64,000 nucleotides of DNA from Flectobacillus rivi. Its GTDB lineage: Bacteria; Bacteroidota; Bacteroidia; Cytophagales; Spirosomataceae. The notes under the pieces were generated by a model, which worked only from the letters and a program-made list of their open reading frames with translations, did no database searches and was not told the DNA's origin. The position numbers and the translations under genes are program-made. Each line of letters begins with the position of its first letter. Position 1 is the first letter of the stretch. The stretch spans positions 165,552 to 229,551 of the forward strand of contig NZ_JASHIE010000012.1 of NCBI RefSeq assembly GCF_030056655.1, read 5' to 3'. This document shows, piece after piece, positions 36,671-46,506 of the stretch.

Positions 36671-39154
36671 ATGACCAAGCACATTTTCAGGTGTTTAAGC
36701 TTTTGTTTATGTATGATTATCTCAAATTATGTACACGCAGCTTCGGTGCTGGGTGGTAATTTAGAACTAATCAGCAGAAGTAGCACTACAAATGGAAAAT
36801 TTCGTCTATTACTTCATGTGTATTATGACAAATCTGGTGGCGCGCCAACTAGCAGTGATGATAATCTCAAGGTAGGTATTTTTCAGAAAAGTAATAACAC
36901 ACTCAAGGCTTCGCTTACACTCAAGGCTTCCTCGCTCACAGGAAAAGAGGTGTCTTTCAACAATCAAGATTGTGCTAATAGTCAGCAACTTGGCATTTTG
37001 CAAGTAGACTACGAAGGTGACTTTGTGGTGTCCTCGGCAGACTACGCTGATGCGGGCGGTTACTATGTTGTTGTAGAAAAATGCTGTAGAGCCAACGTAA
37101 CCAATATTAGCAGTCCAACATCGACAGGAGCATTATTTTATTTGGAGTTTCCTGCGCTCAAGCAGTCGGGCAATGAGTTTTATAACTCCTCACCCGAATT
37201 TCATACTATTACAGGTGCGTATATCTGTAAAGGGCAAGCGTTTAGCTATGACTTCGGAGCAAACGACCGTGACAACGACCAACTCTCTTATGCCTTGGTA
37301 ACACCCTACAAAGGCTCATCAACAAGCACCAATAGCAACCCTACCCCAACAGGTTCAGGCAGTTACGCAACTGTAAGCTGGGCAGGTGGAAGCAGTGCCT
37401 CCGCACAAATCCCAGGGAGTCCAGCACTAAGTATTAATGCTTCGGGTATATTGTCGGTTACAGCCAGTACAGTGGGGACGTATTTGTTTTGTGTGGAAGT
37501 TACAGAAAAAAGGAATGGTGTAACGATTGGCAAAACTCGTAGAGATTTTGTATTGAAAGTGATAGATTGTTCAGCAACAGTATCTGCAACACCTGTAATT
37601 AGCGATGCTTCTGGAAGTCCTATCAGTACAGGAACCGTTTGCAAAAATGGTTATATCGACTTGTCGACTCCAGCCAATAGTAATTATACTTATCAATGGC
37701 AAAAAGATGGTTTAAATATCGCTGGTGCAACGGATTCCAAGGTGAAGGCTGAAGGTGCAGGAACATATACCGTTTTGGTATCAGCCAAAAATGGCTGCGG
37801 ACTTCCTAAAGCCTCCTCAAATGTTACCTTGACAGAAAGACCTGGGTTGGATTTATATCTAAGTCATGTATATCGTGATGCTTGTACCAAGTTTCTCCTA
37901 AATGTGAAAGAAAACCCTCCTGGTTCTACTTTTCAAGAAACTGATTTTCTTTATACATGGTATATAGATGGTGTAAAGCAAACAAAAACATTTAATGGTA
38001 TTCAATACGATATTACGAATTTCGCTGTAGATGAATTTCCACTCCCTACTCAGGCTCAAAAAATTGAATATACTGTTACATTGAGAAATGCAGCTACTAA
38101 TGCAAATAATTGTACCTATATTCTGAAAAAAACAATTGATTACCCTACTCAACCCAATGCCACACTAACTACTAGTAGCGGTCTGACTGATTATTGTGAT
38201 TCGGATGACTTTGTAATAAGTGCTCTTAATAGCTCAGACTTCGATTACGTTTGGAGTAAGAATAATGCTATTATGCCAAACGAAAAAAGTAATTCTATCA
38301 AAGTAAAAGATTTAGGTACAAATACTTTTCAATTAAAGGTCTCAACAGTATCAGGTTGTACCAAAACAAGCGACATCACTGTCACAGGCACAGCCTCAAC
38401 CCCAGTTACTTTTAGTTTAGACCCTATTTGTTTGCCAACTACTGCAACGATTGATCTAACAAAATTTGTTAATCCATATAACTCTGGAGGAGTTTTTAAG
38501 GACTCACGAGGAACAACTTTGACCAGTACAACCATCAATCCTACTACCTACGGAGCTGGTTCGTATGACATTACTTACACCTTTGGCGCTAATGCGGGCT
38601 GTCAATCCAAAGCTACAGCTAACCTCAAGATTGGTGCCGCACCAGTATTTACGCTAAGTCCTGATGTGGTCATTCAAGCGGGAGAATCTACAACTTTAAC
38701 TAGTAGCTTGGCAACCAGTACCAACCTTGCGGATTATACTTTACTATGGTCACCAGCGACGGGACTTAGTGAGGTAAACACGCCAGTGACGGTAGCAACG
38801 CCCAACCAATCAACCAATTATGCGTTGAAAGTAACGGATAAAGCCACCCAATGTGCCGATGAAAAAATCGTAAAGGTTTTTGTCAGTGGAAAAGTTGTGA
38901 ATACATTTACGCCAAACGAGGATGGAATCAATGATTTTTGGGATTTGTCAGACATCACAACCTCATTTCCAAATGCTTCGGTAAAGCTATTTAATCGTTG
39001 GGGCAACGAAGTATTTAATACCAATGACTACGCAAGTAATCCTTTCAAAGGAATTATAGATGATAAAGAAGTCAAATCATCAACCTATTATTATGTTATC
39101 GAAATCCGAAAAGATTGGCCTACACTTACAGGATATTTGACCGTAATAAAGTAA
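36671..39154 (+). CDS. Secreted surface protein with type B T9SS (gliding-associated) C-terminus
   Basis: From the ATG at 36671 the protein has about 827 residues; a GTG 15 codons upstream would hide the signal peptide (MTKHIFRCLSFCLCMIISNYVHAA). The N-terminal 200 residues form a module shared with the next gene (LGGNLELISRS..TNGKFRLLLHVY ... ADAGGYYVVVEKCCR). Ig/PKD-like repeats fill the middle. The C-terminus is a CHU_C/gliding-motility-associated domain (VNTFTPNEDGINDFWDL ... VKLFNRWGNEVF ... GYLTVIK), which marks type B T9SS cargo. Function is probably adhesive; the first module is not assigned to a family. Confidence 0.85.
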   Translation: MTKHIFRCLSFCLCMIISNYVHAASVLGGNLELISRSSTTNGKFRLLLHVYYDKSGGAPTSSDDNLKVGIFQKSNNTLKASLTLKASSLTGKEVSFNNQDCANSQQLGILQVDYEGDFVVSSADYADAGGYYVVVEKCCRANVTNISSPTSTGALFYLEFPALKQSGNEFYNSSPEFHTITGAYICKGQAFSYDFGANDRDNDQLSYALVTPYKGSSTSTNSNPTPTGSGSYATVSWAGGSSASAQIPGSPALSINASGILSVTASTVGTYLFCVEVTEKRNGVTIGKTRRDFVLKVIDCSATVSATPVISDASGSPISTGTVCKNGYIDLSTPANSNYTYQWQKDGLNIAGATDSKVKAEGAGTYTVLVSAKNGCGLPKASSNVTLTERPGLDLYLSHVYRDACTKFLLNVKENPPGSTFQETDFLYTWYIDGVKQTKTFNGIQYDITNFAVDEFPLPTQAQKIEYTVTLRNAATNANNCTYILKKTIDYPTQPNATLTTSSGLTDYCDSDDFVISALNSSDFDYVWSKNNAIMPNEKSNSIKVKDLGTNTFQLKVSTVSGCTKTSDITVTGTASTPVTFSLDPICLPTTATIDLTKFVNPYNSGGVFKDSRGTTLTSTTINPTTYGAGSYDITYTFGANAGCQSKATANLKIGAAPVFTLSPDVVIQAGESTTLTSSLATSTNLADYTLLWSPATGLSEVNTPVTVATPNQSTNYALKVTDKATQCADEKIVKVFVSGKVVNTFTPNEDGINDFWDLSDITTSFPNASVKLFNRWGNEVFNTNDYASNPFKGIIDDKEVKSSTYYYVIEIRKDWPTLTGYLTVIK

Positions 39155-39198
39155 CCATTTTCAACAGAAAACAACCCTATAGTTTTCAAAGAAAAGAA

Positions 39199-39270
39199 GT
39201 GTATTCAATAAGATAGAAGGTTTTTATGTATTTTTACAAACACCTTTTATCCAATTGAATACACTTTTTT
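39199..39270. terminator. Terminator between the two type B genes
   Basis: Arms GTGTATTCAAT (39199-39209) and ATTGAATACAC (39254-39264) are perfectly complementary and followed by T6 (39265-39270). The loop can itself pair (GAAGG with CCTTT). Confidence 0.75.
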
Positions 39271-39449
39271 CGTTTATTAGCTAGATCGTATTTCAAAAGA
39301 TGTCAAACATGATTTATTCTATCCGTATCGAGTGTATCACTCGATAACTAGCGGTAGCACAAAAGTTTTTTTTGATTACGAGCATTTTCCAATAACAGAT
39401 ACCCTATTAACTAATAACGTACTATTACTTATAATAAACCCAATTGCTA

Positions 39450-41873
39450 ATGAGGTTACGTTTATTAATCATCCTACTTTGTTTAACAACCGTGCAACCT
39501 ATGTTTGCTCAAGACCCTTTTGTTGGAGGGTATTTGCAGCTTTCAAAAGTTGCGGGAACGACCAATCAATTTCAACTTACTGTTCATTTATACATCTCTT
39601 TACATAACGCCATCAATCAGGCAGACTTAGCATCTGGCGCACTCACTAAAGATTTAAGAGCTAAGGTTTTTCGAAAAAGAGATAATGTAGATGTCACCAC
39701 CAGTATTGATGCTTCTGGAGTTATTGATTTTTCAGGAGGGTCTTCTACGGGTATCGACTTGACCTATCCCAACAATTGCAATATTGGTACCTTAAAGTCA
39801 AAAGATTTAGTATTAGGCAAAAATATCACACTCGACTTTACCCGACTTTCAGACCCCGATGGGTATTATGTCATTGCGGAGCGTTGTTGTCGAAGTAGTC
39901 AGTTGATCAATATTGCTAATCCTAGCAGTTCGAGTTTGATACTGTATCTTTTCTTCACCAATGCCATTACTCAAACTCCTGCATTTCAAGAAGCACAAGG
40001 AAGTTTTTACTGCTTAAACCAAGCCAAATTTGTTAATCTACCTGTGATTAACTCTGGTGGTACTAGCATAGAATATTCTTTTGAGCCGCTCTATAAAGGC
40101 TTAAGCTCGCCGAGTTCACCTCTGGTATTACCACAGTTGGCGTCTCCCAAAGAAGTAAGTTGGATGTCGGGATATTCAACTAGTTCTCCGATTGCATCAA
40201 GCATTCCGATTGTGTTATCCAACGCAGGAACCGTGCAGTTTCAGCCTAATAAAGAGGGATTATATGCCATGAAAATTATGGCTACCCAGAAAATGGGCGG
40301 AAATATCATTAGTCAAGCTCAGGTGGAATATGATGTTTTGGTAAAAGACTGTAAAGAAGTAGAAAAGCCAAGAATATATGAAGCAGGAAGTATCAGTACT
40401 GCTCATAAAAATACGATAACCCTTTGTCAGAAAAGTTACCGAGTACTCGAAACACAGGCAAACCCAAACGCTACTTACCAATGGTATTATAACGGCAACC
40501 CGTTACCTAATGCTACTACCAACAAACTTCGCATCAATGATGATGTTACTGGTGATTATAGAGTTGAAATCAATGACCCTACTGCTACATGTAAGCCTAC
40601 AGATACCTCACTGTTAACCAGAGTTATCGGCGATGGAGGTGTTGGACTGTCGTTAACGCCATCTTTAGGTACAACAATATGTGAGGACAAATCGCCAGGA
40701 ACGATTACCCCGAATATTTCTGGAGCGACATCAGCAAACTTTACCTTCGAATGGACACTTGATGGTCTAACTCTTAATAGCAACAGCACCATCGACTACG
40801 ACCGTTCAGGAGTTTACAGATTGGTGATTACCCAGAAAAATAGTCCATTCTGTACTTTTGATGCTTCACTCAATATTGCCGTAAATCCACTTCCTCAAGT
40901 TGATGCTCAAAATGTTTCAAACAAAACTTATATCTGTGAAGGTGACTTGGTAACTCTTAAAGCCGAAGTGAATGCTGGTACAACGTGGCTGTGGCAAAAA
41001 GACGGTGCCAATTTTAGTACTGACCAAACCATCAATGTAACTCAATCAGGAAATTATCAATTGCAGGCTACCTCAGATAAGGGCTGTAAAAAGAATGCTC
41101 CCGAGGTTGCGATTACGGTATCCCCCAAACCAACCGTTACCTTTGCCCCTATTCCTTCATTTTGCGAAGCCAAGAATCTTTCAACAGATTTGAGCATCTA
41201 TGTTACACCTGTTAGCTCCAATGCAGGAGTATTTACTGGAAAAGGAATGATAGGTTCGGTATTTGACCCATCCAAAGCGGGTTCGGGAGTGTGGCCAATT
41301 GTATATGAATACACCTCGGCTGATGGCTGTAAAAATTCTGCTACTAGCAATGCTATCGTCGATAGAGTTCCTAGAGTTCAATTAGGAGAAGATATTACGA
41401 TTTTCAGAGGACAACAAGTCCAAATTCCCGTAGTGGGTAGTCAAGGTTCGGGATATAGTTTTACTTGGTCACCTACAACTGGCTTATTGAATCCAACAGA
41501 TTTTTCTCCTATAGCTGCGCCTATTTCGCATCAAGAATATACCCTTGAAGTCGTTGCCAATACTAGTAGATGTAAGGCAAGTGATAAAATCAATGTTTTT
41601 GTTTATCCCAAAATCGACATTCCTAATTCTTTCACCCCCAATGGCGACAGAATGAATGATACTTGGGAATTGGATGGCATCGATGAATATCCTAATATTG
41701 AAGTAAAGATTTACAACCGATGGGGCAATGAAATCTTTTATTCAAAAGGCTACAATCAACCTTTTGACGGTATCCAAGAGGGTCAACGCATTCCTACAGG
41801 AACCTATTACTACGTCATCAAACCCAACGTAAACCTCCCTGCGCTAACAGGATATGTGACGGTGGTGAAGTAG
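39450..41873 (+). CDS. Paralogous secreted surface protein with type B T9SS C-terminus
   Basis: From the ATG at 39450 (two codons inside the open frame) the protein has 807 residues. The signal peptide is MRLRLLIILLCLTTVQPMFAQ. The first module (VGGYLQLSKVAGTTNQFQLTVHLY ... DPDGYYVIAERCCR) is homologous to that of the 36671 gene, as is the overall layout: Ig-like repeats with YQWYYNGNPL and WLWQKDGANF, then the CHU_C domain (IPNSFTPNGDRMNDTWELDG ... VKIYNRWGNEIF ... GYVTVVK). Tandem duplication is the likely origin, since the pair is separated by only 295 bp containing a terminator. The stop TAG runs directly into a family B repeat. Confidence 0.85.
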   Translation: MRLRLLIILLCLTTVQPMFAQDPFVGGYLQLSKVAGTTNQFQLTVHLYISLHNAINQADLASGALTKDLRAKVFRKRDNVDVTTSIDASGVIDFSGGSSTGIDLTYPNNCNIGTLKSKDLVLGKNITLDFTRLSDPDGYYVIAERCCRSSQLINIANPSSSSLILYLFFTNAITQTPAFQEAQGSFYCLNQAKFVNLPVINSGGTSIEYSFEPLYKGLSSPSSPLVLPQLASPKEVSWMSGYSTSSPIASSIPIVLSNAGTVQFQPNKEGLYAMKIMATQKMGGNIISQAQVEYDVLVKDCKEVEKPRIYEAGSISTAHKNTITLCQKSYRVLETQANPNATYQWYYNGNPLPNATTNKLRINDDVTGDYRVEINDPTATCKPTDTSLLTRVIGDGGVGLSLTPSLGTTICEDKSPGTITPNISGATSANFTFEWTLDGLTLNSNSTIDYDRSGVYRLVITQKNSPFCTFDASLNIAVNPLPQVDAQNVSNKTYICEGDLVTLKAEVNAGTTWLWQKDGANFSTDQTINVTQSGNYQLQATSDKGCKKNAPEVAITVSPKPTVTFAPIPSFCEAKNLSTDLSIYVTPVSSNAGVFTGKGMIGSVFDPSKAGSGVWPIVYEYTSADGCKNSATSNAIVDRVPRVQLGEDITIFRGQQVQIPVVGSQGSGYSFTWSPTTGLLNPTDFSPIAAPISHQEYTLEVVANTSRCKASDKINVFVYPKIDIPNSFTPNGDRMNDTWELDGIDEYPNIEVKIYNRWGNEIFYSKGYNQPFDGIQEGQRIPTGTYYYVIKPNVNLPALTGYVTVVK

Positions 41874-42024
41874 TTTTTTTGAGGGGGCAGGGATTAGGGG
41901 TTAGGCAAAGAGTGAAAAGTTGAATATTGAGACCTTAAAGAGTAGTAGCCAGGCAGAGAGTGGCAGAATTTTGCATCTACACTATTACTAATGCCTAATG
42001 CCTCACTACTAATGCCTCCTTAAA
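41871..42024. repeat. Family B repeat abutting the 41873 stop
   Basis: The stop codon is followed by TTTTTTTGAGGGGGCAGGG, then ATTAGGGGTTAGGCAAAG. At 41980-42024 the words TTACTAATGCCTAATGCCTC and ACTAATGCCTCC occur. The same TAG-T7-GAGGGG junction follows the hexosaminidase stop at 58717. Confidence 0.6.
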
Positions 42025-42068
42025 ACGCCTTTTTTCCCCTTCCTTCATCATAATTGCAGAGGGGTTTG

Positions 42069-42076
42069 TATCTTTG
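42069..42076 (+). promoter_or_regulatory. -7 element upstream of nuoB
   Basis: TATCTTTG, about 93 nt before the nuoB ATG. The nearest upstream TTG is too close (12 nt), so the match is partial. Confidence 0.4.
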
Positions 42077-42168
42077 CAGGCTAGGGAATCAAAAACGATA
42101 TTGTGCTGTTGATTTAGAATTGGTATTCCTTAACATCAATCACATACCTCAATCTAACATTTTCAGAT

Positions 42169-42720
42169 ATGAAGGGATTACTCGACCAGCAATTCGAAGA
42201 AAATAATATTGTACTTAGTCAAGTAGAAGACTTGCTCAATTGGGCTCGTTTGAGTTCGTTATGGCCCATGGGGTTTGGCTTAGCCTGCTGTGCAATCGAA
42301 ATGATGCAGACCATGGCTTCGGGCTATGACCTCGACCGTTTTGGGGTATTTCCACGCCCTTCGCCGCGCCAATCAGATGTGATGATTGTAGCGGGTACTG
42401 TTACCTTCAAAATGGCTGACCGTATTCGTCGTTTGTACGAACAAATGCCAGAACCTCGCTATGTGATTTCGATGGGTAGTTGCTCTAATTGTGGTGGACC
42501 TTACTGGGAACACGGTTATCATGTGGTAAAAGGTGTCGACCGCATTATTCCAGTGGATGTATATGTGCCAGGCTGTCCTCCTCGTCCAGAAGCATTGATT
42601 GGTGGTTTTTTGAAGTTGCAAGAAAAAATCCGTCAAGAAACTATCGTAGCACCTAAAGCCATTTTAGATATGGAACAGGAAGAAGCTCGTAACCAAAAAC
42701 CTGTTTTTGCTTCAGCTTAA
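42169..42720 (+). CDS. nuoB: NADH-quinone oxidoreductase subunit B
   Basis: Complex I subunit carrying the terminal [4Fe-4S] cluster N2. The 183 residues include the cluster cysteines in GFGLACCAIEMM, SMGSCSNCGGPYW and YVPGCPPRPEAL. nuoC follows 28 nt downstream, but no nuoA precedes it and no nuoD follows. Confidence 0.96.
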   Translation: MKGLLDQQFEENNIVLSQVEDLLNWARLSSLWPMGFGLACCAIEMMQTMASGYDLDRFGVFPRPSPRQSDVMIVAGTVTFKMADRIRRLYEQMPEPRYVISMGSCSNCGGPYWEHGYHVVKGVDRIIPVDVYVPGCPPRPEALIGGFLKLQEKIRQETIVAPKAILDMEQEEARNQKPVFASA

Positions 42721-42748
42721 TCAATAGCCAAACTTAGCGCCCTCAAAC

Positions 42749-43237
42749 ATGACTTTCGACCAAATCAATGACCTAATTGTTTCTGAATTAGGTTCAGATA
42801 TCATTCTAGGAAAAGACCATCAATGTCTACATATTACAACAGATAAAATTGCTGTTGTAGCAAAGTTTTTATTCGAAAATGAAAACTGTTATTTCGATAT
42901 GTTGTCGTGCATTACGGCCTTAGATAATGGTGTTGAAAAAGCGACAATGGAAGTAATTTATAATTTGTACTCTATTCCTTATGAGCACAAAATGATGCTT
43001 AAGGTGATTGTCCCACGCAATGCCAAAGACGAACCTGCTCCAAGCGTACCTACACTAAGCCATATCTGGCGTACAGCAGATTGGCACGAGCGTGAAGCGT
43101 TTGATCTAGTAGGTATTCGTTTTGAGGGACATCCAGATTTACGAAGAATCCTATTGCCAGAAGATTGGGACGGACACCCACTTCGCAAAGACTATCAAGC
43201 ACAAGAATATTATCACGGTATTCAGGTGAAGTATTAG
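42749..43237 (+). CDS. nuoC: NADH-quinone oxidoreductase subunit C
   Basis: Complex I 30-kDa subunit of the peripheral arm (162 residues). The core motif WRTADWHEREAFDLVGIRFEGHPDLRRILLPEDWDGHPLRKDY is intact. It is co-directional with nuoB. The following gene is an ABC exporter, so the nuo operon is broken after C. Confidence 0.95.
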   Translation: MTFDQINDLIVSELGSDIILGKDHQCLHITTDKIAVVAKFLFENENCYFDMLSCITALDNGVEKATMEVIYNLYSIPYEHKMMLKVIVPRNAKDEPAPSVPTLSHIWRTADWHEREAFDLVGIRFEGHPDLRRILLPEDWDGHPLRKDYQAQEYYHGIQVKY

Positions 43238-43356
43238 TTTAGGGTATGAGCTATTGGTATTCGGCTATTGGCAAAGTTTGATATAATATTTAAAACTAGA
43301 GACTCCTAACTGCTCAAATTATTCATAACTCAAAACAAACTCAAAATCATCATTCG

Positions 43357-45192
43357 TTGAAAACATATTTAAGTATCTTACAATATACCACTTCACTCAA
43401 AAAGTATATTGCGCCCTATTTCATACTATCTTTATTAGCCAGCATATTTGGAGTACTCAACTTTGCTCTACTTTCGCCTTTATTGAAGGTTTTGTTTAAT
43501 CAGGTCGAAAGCGGAGAAGCAGAAAAAAGAGTTACGCAACTTCCTGATTTTAGCTTGAGCAAAGAGTTTTTCTCTGATACTTTCAACTACTATTTATACA
43601 ATATGTTGGATGTATATGGTCGTATGGGCGCGCTCCAGTTTGCCTGTGCTATCATTGTGGTATCCGTTTTTCTTTCAAACGTATTCCGTTATCTTTCTCA
43701 AAGAATCCTTAAAACTGTTGAATCTGAAACGATTGCGAGTTTGAGACATGCCGTTTTTCAAAAAACGGTTAGTCTGCATTTGGGCTTTTTCAATAATGAG
43801 CGCAAAGGTAATTTGATGTCACACCTGACAACCGATATTCAAGAAATCGAAAACTCTATTGCTCGTGCTTTTACAGCTTCATTAAAAGAGGTATTTGCCT
43901 TAGTGGTATATTTTGTATTCTTGTTTACACTTTCTGCTAAGTTGACCTTTTTCTCTATCCTGATATTACCTATTTCTGGTGGAGCTATCGCAGGTATTAC
44001 CCGTCGCTTACGTAAAAAAGCTTTAGAGGTTCAGGAAAACTTAAGTACGATTATCAGCACGATTGATGAAGTTTTGGGCGGTATGCGTGTGGTAAAAGCC
44101 TTTAATGCTGAAGGTACTATTATCAAGCAATTTGATACTTTGAATACTAAATACAAACAGTCAGTTCAACGAATGGTCTATCGTCAAGAAATGACCTCTC
44201 CTACTTCTGAGACTTTGGGTGTAATGGTGATTGCTGGGATTTTGTTATACGGTGGCTCACTGGTAATCAACAAAGAAGGTGGTTTTACGGCATCTGAATT
44301 TATCAGTTATTTGGCGTTGTTTTCACAAGTACAAAGACCTGCCAAAGTTATCGCTGATGCCTTTAGTGGTGTTCAAAGAGGCGTTGCTTCGGCTGAGCGT
44401 ATTATTGCTTTGATGGAAACGGAGTCTGCGATTCAAGACCAGCCGAATGCTATAAATTTACCTAGTTTTGACAAAGGAATTGAATTTAAAAACGTGTCAT
44501 TTAGCTATAATGGAGAAAAGGACGTTTTGAAAAATATTTCATTTACTATTCCTAAAGGTCAAACAGTGGCACTAGTTGGCGAGTCTGGCGGTGGAAAGTC
44601 TACCCTAGCCGATTTAGTTCCTCGTTTTTATGACCCAACAGGTGGCGAAATTCTCTTGGATGGTATCGACTTGAAAGCTATTTCTGCTGAATCGCTACAT
44701 CGTCAAATGGGGATTGTAACGCAAGAATCTATTTTATTTAACGATACAATCGAAAACAATATCGTATTTGGTGCCAACGCCACAGAAGCGCAAATTATCG
44801 AAGCTGCCAAAATTGCAAATGCACATCAGTTTATTTCTCAGTCACCTGAAGGCTATCAAACCGTTATTGGTGACCGAGGAAGTCGTTTGTCGGGTGGACA
44901 ACGTCAACGCTTGAGTATTGCGAGAGCGGTACTGAAAAACCCTCCAATTTTGATTTTGGACGAAGCCACTTCCGCACTAGATACGGAATCAGAAAAATTG
45001 GTACAAGAAGCATTGACTAATTTGATGAAAAACCGTACCACCTTGGTCATTGCTCACCGTTTGAGTACCATCCAAAATGCGGATAAAATTATCGTTATTA
45101 GTAAAGGACAAATCGTAGAAGAAGGAACACACGAAGAACTTGTGCAAATTCCAAATGGCTATTATGCCAAACTAAGCAGCCTACAAAGCTGA
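43357..45192 (+). CDS. MsbA-like ABC transporter, fused permease and ATPase
   Basis: A 611-residue half-transporter that probably exports lipid or a lipid-linked product. Six transmembrane segments lie in about the first 320 residues, beginning at IAPYFILSLLASIFGVLNFALL. The nucleotide-binding domain has Walker A VGESGGGKST, the Q-loop region GIVTQESILF, the signature LSGGQRQRLSIARA, Walker B ILILDEATSALD and the H-loop IAHRLSTI. The start is a TTG at 43357; the next in-frame ATG is inside the membrane domain, so TTG is likely real. The glycan gene cluster follows downstream, which fits a lipid or polysaccharide export role. Confidence 0.88.
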   Translation: MKTYLSILQYTTSLKKYIAPYFILSLLASIFGVLNFALLSPLLKVLFNQVESGEAEKRVTQLPDFSLSKEFFSDTFNYYLYNMLDVYGRMGALQFACAIIVVSVFLSNVFRYLSQRILKTVESETIASLRHAVFQKTVSLHLGFFNNERKGNLMSHLTTDIQEIENSIARAFTASLKEVFALVVYFVFLFTLSAKLTFFSILILPISGGAIAGITRRLRKKALEVQENLSTIISTIDEVLGGMRVVKAFNAEGTIIKQFDTLNTKYKQSVQRMVYRQEMTSPTSETLGVMVIAGILLYGGSLVINKEGGFTASEFISYLALFSQVQRPAKVIADAFSGVQRGVASAERIIALMETESAIQDQPNAINLPSFDKGIEFKNVSFSYNGEKDVLKNISFTIPKGQTVALVGESGGGKSTLADLVPRFYDPTGGEILLDGIDLKAISAESLHRQMGIVTQESILFNDTIENNIVFGANATEAQIIEAAKIANAHQFISQSPEGYQTVIGDRGSRLSGGQRQRLSIARAVLKNPPILILDEATSALDTESEKLVQEALTNLMKNRTTLVIAHRLSTIQNADKIIVISKGQIVEEGTHEELVQIPNGYYAKLSSLQS

Positions 45193-45518
45193 TACGATTT
45201 CGGATTGTGGATTTTTGATTTCGGATATTGAGCTAAGAGTTTATTTATCAATCATTCAAAATAGAGGGTTTGGACATTTATTTTTCTGAAATCCTACTGT
45301 TTGAGCCGAAGGCGAGTTTAGGATTTCTTGACTTTCTTTTGCGGCCGCCGCTGCGGTTACTTTTCTTGTGTCAAGACAAGAAAAGTAAGGAGTGGCGAAG
45401 GTAATTTTCACTATTTTAACAAATCAAACCTTTAACATATTCTTTGTTAAAATATTCTGGACTCAATCTCAAACTACCTATCTCACATCCCATCACAATA
45501 TTAAAGCTATCAAAAAAA
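45193..45518. other. Intergenic region with family D and family E repeats
   Basis: The first 45 bases carry the family D word GATTTCGGATTGTGG/GATTTCGGATATTGAG. The family E element occupies 45287-45394. Otherwise no gene is visible before the GT2 ATG at 45519. Confidence 0.6.
45287..45394 (+). repeat. Family E dispersed repeat, copy 1
   Basis: A 108-bp element with two hairpins: GAAATCCTA/TAGGATTTC (45289 onward, with an inner GCC GAA GGC) and TTACTTTTCTTGT/ACAAGAAAAGTAA. Copy 2 lies inverted at 49879-49971, identical except that copy 1 has a 15-nt GC-rich insertion (CGGCCGCCGCTGCGG) between the hairpins. It resembles REP/BIME-type elements. Confidence 0.8.
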
Positions 45519-46391
45519 ATGAAGATTGCAGGATTTACTTTTGTCCGAAATGCTATCAAATACGACTATCCCATCATCGAAGCTATTACTTCGATATTGC
45601 CAATATGTGACGAACTGGTAGTTGCCGTAGGAAATTCGGAAGATGGTACCATAGAACTAATACAAAGTATAGAGTCGCCCAAAATCAAAATCATTGAAAC
45701 GATTTGGGACGATTCTTTACGTGAAGGTGGACGTGTGCTAGCAGTCGAAACCGATAAGGCTCTAGCAGCTATTTCGCCCGATGCTGACTGGTGTTTTTAT
45801 ATCCAAGGCGATGAAGTGGTACATGAAAAGTACCTTCCTGTCATTAAAAAAGCCATGGAGGATAACCTTCACAAATCTGAAATAGAAGGACTATTATTCA
45901 AATACTTGCACTTTTATGGCTCTTACAATTATGTAGCTGATGCACATCGCTGGTATCGTCGCGAAATTCGCGTAGTGCGCAATACAGGCAATGTCTTGTC
46001 TTACCGTGATGCGCAAGGCTTTAGAACAAAAGATAACCAGAAGCTCAAAGTCAAACTCATTGATGCCTTTATCTATCATTATGGTTGGGTAAAACCTCCT
46101 GAAATCCAAAAAGAAAAGATTAAAAGCTCTAGTCGCTTTTGGCATAGCGAACAAAAAGTGGAAAAGATTTCACAAGAATTAGAGGATTTTGACTATTCCG
46201 AAATCGACTCATTAACACATTTCGACGGCTCTCATCCACTAGTCATGAAGGCTCGCGTAGAGCGAATGAACTGGCTTTTTGATTTTGATATTAAAGAAAA
46301 GAAACTCAATTTTAAAAACTCCGTGAAAATGTGGATTGAAAAAACAACAGGTTGGAGAATTGGAGAATATAAAAATTATAGAGTGTTATAA
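45519..46391 (+). CDS. Family 2 glycosyltransferase-like protein
   Basis: From the ATG at 45519 the protein has 290 residues and starts MKIAGFTFVRNAIKYDYPI, a typical GT2 first strand. The GNSEDGT and YIQGDEVVHEKYL segments occupy the nucleotide-sugar and metal-binding (DxD-like) positions, although the second shows GDE in place of a strict DxD. The open frame begins 25 codons upstream without a family match. It opens the surface-glycan cluster and converges on the GT4 gene. Confidence 0.82.
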   Translation: MKIAGFTFVRNAIKYDYPIIEAITSILPICDELVVAVGNSEDGTIELIQSIESPKIKIIETIWDDSLREGGRVLAVETDKALAAISPDADWCFYIQGDEVVHEKYLPVIKKAMEDNLHKSEIEGLLFKYLHFYGSYNYVADAHRWYRREIRVVRNTGNVLSYRDAQGFRTKDNQKLKVKLIDAFIYHYGWVKPPEIQKEKIKSSSRFWHSEQKVEKISQELEDFDYSEIDSLTHFDGSHPLVMKARVERMNWLFDFDIKEKKLNFKNSVKMWIEKTTGWRIGEYKNYRVL

Positions 46392-46402
46392 GCAATTAAT
46401 TT

Positions 46403-46450
46403 AAAATTTGTATTCAATCATTGCGTCTCTACTGATTGAATACAAATTTT
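46403..46450. terminator. Family A hairpin between converging glycosyltransferases
   Basis: A perfect 18-bp inverted repeat (46403-46420 and 46433-46450) whose 12-nt loop is TTGCGTCTCTAC, the family A core word. The following 46453-46503 stretch has family A words (TCACTCACTCGCTAAATCAC). Likely bidirectional terminator. Confidence 0.8.
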
Positions 46451-46506
46451 TACATAATCACTCACTCGCTAAATCACTAAATCGCTAAATTCGAGATTAC
46501 TCATGT

